Source of the DNA: Cyclobacterium sp. SYSU L10401
GTDB lineage: Bacteria; Bacteroidota; Bacteroidia; Cytophagales; Cyclobacteriaceae
DNA length: 64,000 bases
Assembly: GCF_010993705.1 (NCBI RefSeq)
Contig: NZ_WOFO01000007.1
Location: forward strand, 225,722-289,721
Direction of reading: 5' to 3'
Shown here: positions 54,263 to 62,216 of the stretch, in pieces
Layout: every line of letters starts with the position of its first letter
How positions within the stretch are numbered: the stretch's first letter is position 1
Notes under the pieces: generated by a model
Seen by the model: the letters and a program-made list of their open reading frames with translations, nothing else
Told to the model about the DNA's origin: nothing
Database searches by the model: none
Position numbers and translations under genes: made by a program

Positions 54263-55582
54263 GTGGTGAATTTTTGGGAATACATAAAAAAACACGCAAA
54301 TCATTTGTTCTTCTGGGAAAAAACCCCGGTTATGGAGAAACAAATATTCAATGCCACCTTGGTCATTGTATTCATTTTTATTTTTACCCTGATCCTATTT
54401 AATCTGTTTATTGGTAATGCCATTTTACTAGGTCTTTCCCTATTTGTGTTTTCAGAGGTTCTGATTTGCTTTTACCTGCTCCGAAAAAAAAATCAGTATA
54501 AATGGGCCTATTATATTTTCGGCTTGTCCATTTATCCCATTCTGGCCATAGCCTTCTTTTATAATGATGGTATTCAAGGCCCTACTTTTTATATATTGTT
54601 ACTTTCTCACTTCGTCATCCTCAGTATCTCCAACCACGGGGGATTTGTTTTCTGGACTTTGGTAAATGGAACAGCCTTTATTGTTCTTTTCTATTTAGGC
54701 CTTTTTCATGAGGATTGGATACCTAAAATATACACCAACAAAGACATGGTTTTTGTGGATCACAGCCTCACTTATCTGGCATCCATGGCAGGCATTACGT
54801 TTCTGGTAGCGACTTTAAAAAATTTTTACCGCAGTCAGAAAAACAAAGTAAAGGAGAAGACCAATGAATTGATTCAACTAAACCGGAGTCTATCCAAGAC
54901 CAGTGCTCAAAAAGATAAAATCATCACCATTATTTCCCATGATTTAAAAAACCCCCTGCAATCCATCATGCAGACCCTGGAGCTCATGAAAAATGGAGAT
55001 CTTCCTCCGGATGAAGTAGAATTTCTACATGAAGAATTATTAAAAATAACCAGCAGGACCTACAATATGATGGAAAATATCCTGGATTGGTCCTCCTTCG
55101 AATTGAAAAACAAGGCCATCAGGGTAAAAGAGATTGATTTGAAATCACTTTTTGAAGATACTACCGAGATCTTTAAAGTAATTGCCAAGCAAAAACAAAT
55201 CTCAATTAATCTGGAGTACAAAAAAAACCCGCAAGTCAAAATAGAAACCGACCGACTCTTGCTGATATATAGGAATCTTGTACAGAATGCGATCAAATTT
55301 ACACCCAGTGGGGGAACCATTTCCATTGAAATCAATGCATCAGGAAAATGGGTGCGTATTTCTATTCAGGATAATGGGGTAGGTATTTCCGAAGAGCGCC
55401 TGAAAAATATATTTGAACAAGACATCAAATCTACTTATGGAACAGAACAGGAAAAGGGAACAGGCATGGGACTACATCTGTGTTTTCAGAATGCCCACAA
55501 ACTGGGAGGACAAATAGAAGTAAAAAGTCTGGAAGGAAATGGATCGGTTTTTATTTTGACCATCCCGAATGGATTGTCCTGA
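54263..55582 (+). CDS. membrane sensor histidine kinase
   Basis: A 439-residue kinase. About six N-terminal helices (30-190) form a membrane sensor region without a recognisable extracytoplasmic domain; a short coiled linker (KEKTNELIQLNRSLSKTSAQ) leads to the HisKA dimer domain with phospho-acceptor H226 in IISHDLKNPL, then the ATP-binding domain with N box (LVQNAIKFTP), G1 (DNGVGIS) and G2 (GTGMGLHLC). No response regulator is adjacent, so its partner is unknown. The annotated start is GTG 54263, 27 bp after the adenine deaminase stop; an ATG at 54332 (MEKQIF) is an alternative. Confidence 0.9.
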   Translation: MVNFWEYIKKHANHLFFWEKTPVMEKQIFNATLVIVFIFIFTLILFNLFIGNAILLGLSLFVFSEVLICFYLLRKKNQYKWAYYIFGLSIYPILAIAFFYNDGIQGPTFYILLLSHFVILSISNHGGFVFWTLVNGTAFIVLFYLGLFHEDWIPKIYTNKDMVFVDHSLTYLASMAGITFLVATLKNFYRSQKNKVKEKTNELIQLNRSLSKTSAQKDKIITIISHDLKNPLQSIMQTLELMKNGDLPPDEVEFLHEELLKITSRTYNMMENILDWSSFELKNKAIRVKEIDLKSLFEDTTEIFKVIAKQKQISINLEYKKNPQVKIETDRLLLIYRNLVQNAIKFTPSGGTISIEINASGKWVRISIQDNGVGISEERLKNIFEQDIKSTYGTEQEKGTGMGLHLCFQNAHKLGGQIEVKSLEGNGSVFILTIPNGLS

Positions 55583-55626
55583 ATGACAACGCAAAGTTAA
55601 AAGCCCTGGAAAAGCTTGGATAATTC

Positions 55627-56691
55627 TCACTTGGATTTCCAGGCATATGCCAGCATGGGTAAATGGGCATAGCTCATTACCCCTGCCTTAACCCCCTGAG
55701 ACTTTAAATATAAATCGTTGGATTTTCGACTCAACTCCAGAAAGTAGGGCCTGATTTCGAGGTTGGACTTTTGGATTTCCACAATATCCGATCTGATAGG
55801 CAGGGGAATCTTTTCTACCAATTGATGGTAAGCATCCCGGTCCATTTTATGCAAATCGTTTAACTGGTACCTGAAGAGTTTAAGATCTCCTGCGTAGTTC
55901 AAATAAGGATTTCTGCTTTCTGAACACACCAGCCAGGCCAGAAAATTTGCCTCTCCCTCATCTGTAATCCCAAATCCATGCGCCAACTCGTGGGCCAGCG
56001 TAAAGGTTTTTTCCAAAGGATGAAGGGAAGGATCAAGGTACCCCTCTCCCGCAAAGGGAAAATAAATACCGAAAATACCCATCCTCCTCATGATCCCTGC
56101 AGGGTAAAACTGCTTGACAGTGGGTTTACCACGCCAGGAATAATCCATCTCGGACAGAATGACCTTCATCTCTTCCCTTAGTAATTCCCTGTGATCTGAA
56201 AAATCCCATAAATCGACTAATGCATCACTGTCTTCCTGCAAATGCCTTCTGAGATTAAACAGGCCATCCTGGGTGGCTTCCATCTCTGTCAACAACAAAT
56301 CCAGATGCAAGGGCTCGGGCCGCAGGGAAAGTTGCTGGAAAAGTGGAATCCTGTAATAATTAAATCCCCAAAGAAAAAGAAATAAAAACACCAGCCATCC
56401 GGCAAAGTTTATCAATCCCCTGAAGCAATAATTCAACCTCAGTTTGAAACCTTTGAAGTCCCTGACCAGCCTTGTCACAAACACCCATCCCAACCAGAAC
56501 AATCCGATAAATAGAAGGTAAAAAGTTGGTAGAGGAATGAGGGTAAAGGAATAATCCAACATTCCTCTAATGGCAGGATAGAGCCCCTTCGCATACCAAA
56601 TTTCGGTAAAGGCTGGAGAAATTTGAGAAATAAGCCTTAATAGCAAGGCGAAAAGTCCCAAGATACCCCCAATCCATCTGCTCAGAAACAT
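55627..56691 (-). CDS. DUF3810 membrane metallopeptidase-like protein
   Basis: A 354-residue inner-membrane protein with three N-terminal helices (about 5-25, 52-72, 93-112), then a soluble domain with the zinc-peptidase motif HELAH (H234, E235, H238) followed by DEGEANF, where a Glu is placed as a likely third ligand as in gluzincins. This matches the DUF3810 family, common in Bacteroidota and not characterised. It is 25 bp after the Nfu gene and may share its transcript. Confidence 0.88.
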   Translation of the reverse strand: MFLSRWIGGILGLFALLLRLISQISPAFTEIWYAKGLYPAIRGMLDYSFTLIPLPTFYLLFIGLFWLGWVFVTRLVRDFKGFKLRLNYCFRGLINFAGWLVFLFLFLWGFNYYRIPLFQQLSLRPEPLHLDLLLTEMEATQDGLFNLRRHLQEDSDALVDLWDFSDHRELLREEMKVILSEMDYSWRGKPTVKQFYPAGIMRRMGIFGIYFPFAGEGYLDPSLHPLEKTFTLAHELAHGFGITDEGEANFLAWLVCSESRNPYLNYAGDLKLFRYQLNDLHKMDRDAYHQLVEKIPLPIRSDIVEIQKSNLEIRPYFLELSRKSNDLYLKSQGVKAGVMSYAHLPMLAYAWKSK

Positions 56692-56716
56692 TGACCTGAT
56701 TTAGAGAAGCCTAATT

Positions 56717-57307
56717 TTAAACGCCTTCGGCTTCCACTCCTTTGACCTCCTCTAACATTCCGGTGAGCAGGTTCTCTATGCCTGCTTTCAAGGTAATGGT
56801 ACTGGAGGGGCAGCCCGAACAGGCACCCTGAAGCAAAACTTTAACAATACCGTCCTGAAAACTATGAAAGACAATGGCTCCTCCGTCTTGCTCCACAGCC
56901 GGACGAATGTATTCATCCAGAATACCTTTAATTTTTTTTACCGTCTCACTGTCATTTTCATCGAAGAGGGGATCCTGGTCAAGTTGTGTAGCAATCGGTT
57001 GCTTGCCGGAAGATAAAAAATCTTTGATATGGTTCCGTATGTGGTCTTGTATGTCCTCCCAGGGAATGTCATTCCTCTTCGTAACGGTGACAAAATTGGA
57101 TGCAATAAAAACCCTCTCCACAGCTGCAAAATTAAACAATTCCTTGGCCAGGGGTGCCTTCTCTGCACTTTTTTCATCCGGAAAATCAAAGCTAACCCCA
57201 TCATCCGTCAACATAAAATTGGCGACAAATTTTAAGGAATTAGGATTAGGGTTGGCCTCCATGTAAAGGTGTACCGGCTTTTTTTCTGCTTCTAACATTG
57301 ATGACAA
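56717..57307 (-). CDS. Nfu-type iron-sulfur scaffold/carrier protein
   Basis: Delivers Fe-S clusters to target enzymes. The 196 residues have an Nfu N-terminal domain (about 15-100, with PNPNSLKFVAN) and a C-terminal NifU-like domain with the cluster-binding C163-x-x-C166 in GACSGCPSS. Cytoplasmic. The order symporter-nfu-DUF3810 is on one strand, with 85 bp between symporter and nfu. Confidence 0.93.
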   Translation of the reverse strand: MSSMLEAEKKPVHLYMEANPNPNSLKFVANFMLTDDGVSFDFPDEKSAEKAPLAKELFNFAAVERVFIASNFVTVTKRNDIPWEDIQDHIRNHIKDFLSSGKQPIATQLDQDPLFDENDSETVKKIKGILDEYIRPAVEQDGGAIVFHSFQDGIVKVLLQGACSGCPSSTITLKAGIENLLTGMLEEVKGVEAEGV

Positions 57308-57392
57308 TATTTAAATATGCTTTTTTCTAAGGGTAAAACGCCTCAGAATCGCTGATGGTTCGGAAAAGAACCAATTCCCTCTATTTTTAATT

Positions 57393-58718
57393 TCAGGAAG
57401 CCGTCAACGGGTTTGCCTTGCGCACCAGCCCTTCTGGCAACTCTCCCTCTGTGGAGGCCACTACTGTGCATACCATGGCATCTCCTGTTACATTTACGAT
57501 GGTACGGAACATGTCCAAAATCCGGTCCGGTGCCAGGATCAGCGCAATCCCTGCGGCTGGCACACCAATGGACTCTAAAACTATAATCAACATGATAATT
57601 CCGGCACCCGGAACACCCGCTGTACCAATAGAGGCAAGGGTAGCGGTCATCACTATCAGCAATTGTTGGCTTAATGTCAATTCCATACCCAGGGCCTGGG
57701 CAATGAATACTGCTGCCACCCCCTGGTAAAGACTGGTCCCATCCATATTAATGGTAGCCCCCAACGGCAATACAAAACTACTTACTTCCTCAGAAACCCC
57801 GATTTCCTCTTCTACCTGCTTCATGGTAACAGGAAGTGTGGCAGAACTGGAGCTGGTGGTGAAAGCAAGTAACTGCGCCGGCCTGATTGCTTTGAAAAAA
57901 TCGAGGTATTTCACCTTGGTAAAAAGCTTCAGAATCATCGGGTAAACAAACAGAATCATAAAAAACAATCCTCCTAAAACCACCAGGCTGTACTTTAGCA
58001 GGGCCAGGAGTAATTCCAGGGCAGAATCGGGATTGTCACCTGTGATCTCCACGATGAGAGAAGCCATCAGGGCGAATACACCATAGGGTGCCAGGATCAT
58101 GATAAAGCCGACAATTTTAATAATCACGTCATTCAAACCTTCAAAAAAAGCGATCACTGGTTCTGCCTTGCTTTTGGGTATCTGAATCAAGGCTATGCCG
58201 ACAATAATCGCAAAAAACACTATTTGCAACATGCTGGCATTATCAGTGGCGGCCTGGAAAACATTTTCCGGTACCATGTCTACCAATGGTTGAAGTGGAC
58301 TTTGTTCCTTCAATTGTTCGGCTTCCAGAGACTTGCTATCTGCCGTTTCATCATACAAACTCATCAGGTTGTCTCTTGTATCTGTCGGCAGACTCTTGCC
58401 CGGATTGAAAATATTTACTATCAACAATCCGATGGAGACGGAAAGTGCTGTGGTAAAGATATAGGTAAGTATGGTCTTACCCCCTATCCGGCTGAGTTTG
58501 GTAATGTCTCCTAAATTAGAGACTCCGACTATCAATGAGGCCAATACCAGGGGAACGGCAATCATTTTCAGGCCATTGATGAAAATCGTGCCGACAGGCT
58601 TGATGTAATTAATGGTGAAGTCGGGAGAAATGCCCAGTTTTACTACACCCAGACCGACAAGTAGTCCCAGGACCAGGCCGATAATAATTTGGGTATGGAG
58701 GGGTATCCTTTTTTTCAT
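57393..58718 (-). CDS. dicarboxylate/amino acid:cation symporter
   Basis: Member of the DAACS (glutamate/aspartate/C4-dicarboxylate) family, 441 residues with eight helices and two re-entrant loops. Hallmarks are the serine-rich loop TTSSSSATLPVT, NMDGTSLYQGVAAVFIAQ in helix 7, and GTAGVPGAGIIM in the second re-entrant loop. A long acidic loop (DETADSKSLEAEQLKEQ) lies between helices 3 and 4. The exact substrate is not determined. Confidence 0.92.
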   Translation of the reverse strand: MKKRIPLHTQIIIGLVLGLLVGLGVVKLGISPDFTINYIKPVGTIFINGLKMIAVPLVLASLIVGVSNLGDITKLSRIGGKTILTYIFTTALSVSIGLLIVNIFNPGKSLPTDTRDNLMSLYDETADSKSLEAEQLKEQSPLQPLVDMVPENVFQAATDNASMLQIVFFAIIVGIALIQIPKSKAEPVIAFFEGLNDVIIKIVGFIMILAPYGVFALMASLIVEITGDNPDSALELLLALLKYSLVVLGGLFFMILFVYPMILKLFTKVKYLDFFKAIRPAQLLAFTTSSSSATLPVTMKQVEEEIGVSEEVSSFVLPLGATINMDGTSLYQGVAAVFIAQALGMELTLSQQLLIVMTATLASIGTAGVPGAGIIMLIIVLESIGVPAAGIALILAPDRILDMFRTIVNVTGDAMVCTVVASTEGELPEGLVRKANPLTAS

Positions 58719-58744
58719 GTGTTATTAGTGGTTGTGGTGGTTAG

Positions 58745-59821
58745 TTATAGTTTGCTCGAACGATTTAAAAGGATAAAGTCAGCGAGTACCAGGGCACACA
58801 TGGCCTCTACAATGGGTACAGCCCGGGGTACCACGCAAGGGTCATGACGCCCTTTGCCAGTGACAATGGTCGATTCACCCATGGTATTAACGCTGTCCTG
58901 ATCCTGCATGATGGTGGCCACAGGTTTAAAGGCTACACGGAAATAAATATCTTCACCGTTGGAAATGCCGCCCTGAATGCCTCCGGAATGATTCGTTTTG
59001 GTTTTTATTTTCCCTTCCTCGCTATAGAAAGCATCATTGTGTGCTGAACCTTTCATGCTCACCCCTTCAAAGCCACTTCCATACTCAAATCCCTTCACCG
59101 CATTGATACTGAGCATGGCATGTCCCAAAACAGCATGTAGCCGATCAAAAACCGGTTCACCCAGAGCAGTGGGAACGCCTTGGGCCACACAACTTACCAC
59201 TCCCCCTATGGTATCTCTGTCTCTTCTGGTTTCATCTATCAAGGCAATCATTTGTTCAGCTGTAGCCGAATCCGGGCAGCGTACGATATTGGATTCTATC
59301 TGCTCGAAATCCAGGTCTGCATAAGGTTTTTCCAGCCGAATGTGGCCTGCCTGACTTACATAAGCATGGATGGAAATACCATATTGGGCAAGCATTAATT
59401 TGGCCACTGCCCCGGCAGCTACTCTTGCGGCAGTTTCCCGGGCACTACTCCTTCCCCCTCCGCGGTAATCCCTGACTCCAAATTTTTCATGGTAGGTAAA
59501 ATCTGCGTGGGAAGGGCGAAATTTATCTGCAATATGTGAATAGTCTTTACTTTTTTGGTCGGTATTGTAAATGACAATGGCTATGGGTGTACCTGTACTT
59601 TTCCCTTCAAAAATCCCGGATAAAATTTCAAACTCATCTTCTTCTTTTCGCTGGGTTGTAATTTTGGATTGCCCGGGCTTTCTCCGCTGAAGCTCCTTTC
59701 TGATAAAATCCTCTGAAATGCTTATTCCTGCCGGACAACCGTCTATGACTACGCCCAGGCCTTTGCCATGGGATTCACCAAAGGTGGTGATAGTGAAAAC
59801 ATTACCGAATGTATTGCGCAT
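58745..59821 (-). CDS. aroC: chorismate synthase
   Basis: Last enzyme of the shikimate pathway, using reduced FMN to convert EPSP to chorismate. The 358 residues carry [19 protein letters not shown], the [18 protein letters not shown] signature and the C-terminal [16 protein letters not shown]. Length is typical. Its ATG is 3 bp from the batD stop upstream on the same strand, suggesting one transcript. Confidence 0.97.
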   Translation of the reverse strand: MRNTFGNVFTITTFGESHGKGLGVVIDGCPAGISISEDFIRKELQRRKPGQSKITTQRKEEDEFEILSGIFEGKSTGTPIAIVIYNTDQKSKDYSHIADKFRPSHADFTYHEKFGVRDYRGGGRSSARETAARVAAGAVAKLMLAQYGISIHAYVSQAGHIRLEKPYADLDFEQIESNIVRCPDSATAEQMIALIDETRRDRDTIGGVVSCVAQGVPTALGEPVFDRLHAVLGHAMLSINAVKGFEYGSGFEGVSMKGSAHNDAFYSEEGKIKTKTNHSGGIQGGISNGEDIYFRVAFKPVATIMQDQDSVNTMGESTIVTGKGRHDPCVVPRAVPIVEAMCALVLADFILLNRSSKL

Positions 59822-59824
59822 GAA

Positions 59825-61270
59825 CTAATTTTTCTTAACAATCAAAAACCCTAATAAAATCAGTGCTAAAAAAAGCAACACATTTATCAGGATGGAAAAA
59901 TAATATTTATATCCCTGGTTTAAAAGCTTATTGTCTTCAACTTCAATCAGATCATACAATCCTCCCAGTCGGGATGAGGAGATGGCCTGATTTATCCTGC
60001 TCTCACCGGTGACATTGACAAGGGCTTTTGGCTGTAAAGTATCGTATTGAGCTAAATTGGGGTTAAAATAAATCCATTCAAAATGATCCTTCAGGGCTAC
60101 CTCATCCTGTTCATTCAAGGTGATAAAATAGCTGAATTCTTTCATTCCGGTCACTTTCCCTCTACCGCGGTTGATCTGAACCTGCTCGTTGGGATCAAAG
60201 GTATTCAGCTTTTGCTCCCTTTTTACAATCGGAGGTCGTATGGAACTGATATTGCCTTCCCCCAAAATGGTAAAATCATAGGTAAATCCTTCTCCGGTTC
60301 GGGCTTCAAGTTCATCGAAGCTTTCCCTCAAACGGTAGTTGCCCACACTCACTTCATTTTTCAAGGGATGAGGGGGTAATGGTTTTACCTTGATGGATTT
60401 AGGCTGTGAATAAAAGGTCTTAAAATCCTGAAGCCGGTTACTTCCAAAAAAACTTGGATTTTTTGCCAATCTGTATTTGATCATTTCCCAGCCCACCGGA
60501 GGAAAATCAACCGTGCCTGAATTGAACGGGAAAAAACTAGCTTCGTATACTTTATATTTTGTCCAGATTTTGCCCCCAAACTCCACTTTTTCAGGCTGAA
60601 TACTGGTAATGTTAAAATTTTCTTCCCAGGCATTTCCAGGTTTAATCTCATTGATGATTCGCTCCAACTGCTTTCCCGGTTCATGAAAATTAAATGGCGC
60701 CTGGTTGGCTTCAGACATATAAAAAGCCAGGCTTACATTAAAACCTTCCCCTACAAAAACTTCTTCCTTGTCTACAGATAAGGAAAAAAAGGCATCATCT
60801 TCCACTTCAACATACTCTGGCTCTTCGGTATCTCTTCTCCCAAAAAGATCATCTATGGGGTCTAAAGCACGGTTATTCCTGGAGCTTGCGCGGGCATCTA
60901 TCACCGAGATGGTCTTCCCTGGGGTGGACACATTTTCCCCGTTTACGGAGAGTGTAAAGTCAGGGAGGGTAAACTGCCCCTTTCTTAACGGTTTATAGTA
61001 TTGAATGACACTATTGGTACTACTCATTTGTCCATTGATGATGTTCATGGATGAGCTTTGTGACACTCCTTGTTTTTGAAAACCAGGAATATCAGGCAAT
61101 TGGTCATAAGACCGTATTTTTTCACCTGATACGGTGACCTTTATGGTAAAGGTTTCATTCAATGCAACTTCACTTTCTCCCAATTCAATTTTGATATCCT
61201 GAGCCAGTGTTTGCATAGAAAAAACACCCAGTAGAAATACGAAAAGAAAATGGTTCTTCGTTAAGCACAT
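59825..61270 (-). CDS. BatD family protein
   Basis: Membrane-anchored protein of the Bat (Bacteroides aerotolerance) group. From ATG 61270 the 481 residues have a signal peptide (to about SMQTLAQ), BatD beta-rich extracytoplasmic domains beginning IKIELGESEVALNETFTIKVTV, and a C-terminal helix (ILINVLLFLALILLGFLIV) ending VKKN. It is shorter than many BatD proteins (often near 580), and batA/B/C/E are not adjacent. It lies 3 bp before aroC. A -7 element TAAATTTG lies about 67 bp upstream (61344-61337). Confidence 0.88.
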   Translation of the reverse strand: MCLTKNHFLFVFLLGVFSMQTLAQDIKIELGESEVALNETFTIKVTVSGEKIRSYDQLPDIPGFQKQGVSQSSSMNIINGQMSSTNSVIQYYKPLRKGQFTLPDFTLSVNGENVSTPGKTISVIDARASSRNNRALDPIDDLFGRRDTEEPEYVEVEDDAFFSLSVDKEEVFVGEGFNVSLAFYMSEANQAPFNFHEPGKQLERIINEIKPGNAWEENFNITSIQPEKVEFGGKIWTKYKVYEASFFPFNSGTVDFPPVGWEMIKYRLAKNPSFFGSNRLQDFKTFYSQPKSIKVKPLPPHPLKNEVSVGNYRLRESFDELEARTGEGFTYDFTILGEGNISSIRPPIVKREQKLNTFDPNEQVQINRGRGKVTGMKEFSYFITLNEQDEVALKDHFEWIYFNPNLAQYDTLQPKALVNVTGESRINQAISSSRLGGLYDLIEVEDNKLLNQGYKYYFSILINVLLFLALILLGFLIVKKN

Positions 61271-61336
61271 ATAAGATGATTGTATTATCTTTAAATATAA
61301 CTGCAAATAAACAAGTATATTTTATACGTAACAAAT

Positions 61337-61344
61337 CAAATTTA
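61337..61344 (-). promoter_or_regulatory. -7 element TAAATTTG before batD
   Basis: Matches TAnnTTTG on the minus strand, 67 bp before the batD start; no clear -33 element. Confidence 0.35.
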
Positions 61345-61408
61345 TTACCGTATGCAGTAATTAAAGTATTCTTTTTCCAAAAACTAACTTAAAATAACAT
61401 GAGCCATG

Positions 61409-61597
61409 ATGGAATATGTTAAAACTATTTTATTGAAGGTAAGTTTTGACAGTAAGCTCTTTGAAAAGGAGTTACGTAAGGGACTGAACCTACTGGTTCC
61501 TGCCGAACTGGAAGAGTTCAGGGTTTGGTGTTACAACACATTCTCAAAAATATACGGGCCAATTTTAAATAAATATTTTATTAAACTGGCCGGTTAA
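61409..61597 (+). CDS. small conserved-looking protein, 62 residues
   Basis: From ATG 61409 (or the adjacent ATG at 61406) a 62-residue, helical, mildly basic protein (MEYVKTILLKVSFDSKLFEKELRKG ...) with a central LVPAELEEFRVWCYNTF. No family name recognised, no signal peptide. It has its own terminator, which supports a real transcript. Confidence 0.65.
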   Translation: MEYVKTILLKVSFDSKLFEKELRKGLNLLVPAELEEFRVWCYNTFSKIYGPILNKYFIKLAG

Positions 61598-61605
61598 GTC
61601 ATCAA

Positions 61606-61638
61606 CCCCAGGCCCCTGGAAACCGGGGCTTTTTTTTT
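61606..61638 (+). terminator. terminator of the 62-residue gene
   Basis: GCCCC (61612-61616) pairs with GGGGC (61625-61629); a nine-T run follows directly. Confidence 0.75.
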
Positions 61639-61734
61639 GCCTGAACCAAAGCCCAATTCTATCCCCAGCTTCATTTTTTCTGCTGTTTTGTACAGATTTT
61701 TAATTACTTTTAACATTATTAAGAAAGTAAAGAC

Positions 61735-62046
61735 ATGGAAAAAAAGAATTCAGGATTCGAAGAGATTGAAAAAATGCTTCAGGAAATCGGTAACAGGATC
61801 GAAGTGTTGATCGAAAAAGGCACCAAAGCTACCGGTGAAGCAAGTGAAGAGATAGAAAAGAAGATCAAAGAACTGCGTAAAAACAAAGATAAACTGGAAA
61901 AAGAGCTCCAGGAGAAAAAAGTGAAGTTTGAAGAAAAATACAAGGGAAAGAAAGGAAATGCCCAACCATTTCTAGAGGAATCCCTCTTTCATTTTAAACA
62001 AAGTGTTCGTTCCTTAGTCAATGCCATTAATGAACTATTGAAATAA
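61735..62046 (+). CDS. coiled-coil protein, 103 residues
   Basis: Very charged helical protein with long Lys/Glu heptads (EASEEIEKKIKELRKNKDK, EKELQEKKVKFEEKYKG) and a C-terminal hydrophobic helix (LVNAINELL). No family recognised; no signal or membrane helix. It lies between two terminator- or promoter-bounded genes and is probably monocistronic. Confidence 0.7.
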   Translation: MEKKNSGFEEIEKMLQEIGNRIEVLIEKGTKATGEASEEIEKKIKELRKNKDKLEKELQEKKVKFEEKYKGKKGNAQPFLEESLFHFKQSVRSLVNAINELLK

Positions 62047-62181
62047 AACTCAATGTAAGTCATATTTATTTTTAATTAGTCCGTCCATATGGCCTACATT
62101 TTCCTACCCATATTTTTTTAGCGTTCTCCAGCCCTATTGTCCCTAATTAATGTGTCCCAAAAACCGGCCTAAGCACAAAAA

Positions 62182-62212
62182 TTGAATTATCCGAAATACA
62201 GTTGTAATTTTG
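62182..62212 (+). promoter_or_regulatory. promoter at the start codon of the ABC-F gene
   Basis: TTG at 62182-62184, 20-bp spacer, TAATTTTG at 62205-62212. The ATG is at 62217, so the transcript would begin at or a few bases from the start codon (leaderless). Confidence 0.5.
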
Positions 62213-62216
62213 CCTC

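Noticed and set aside
57340..57390. Hairpin GGTTC-GGAAAA-GAACC after the symporter gene, considered as a terminator
   Set aside because: Only a 5-bp stem and no T-run on the relevant strand.
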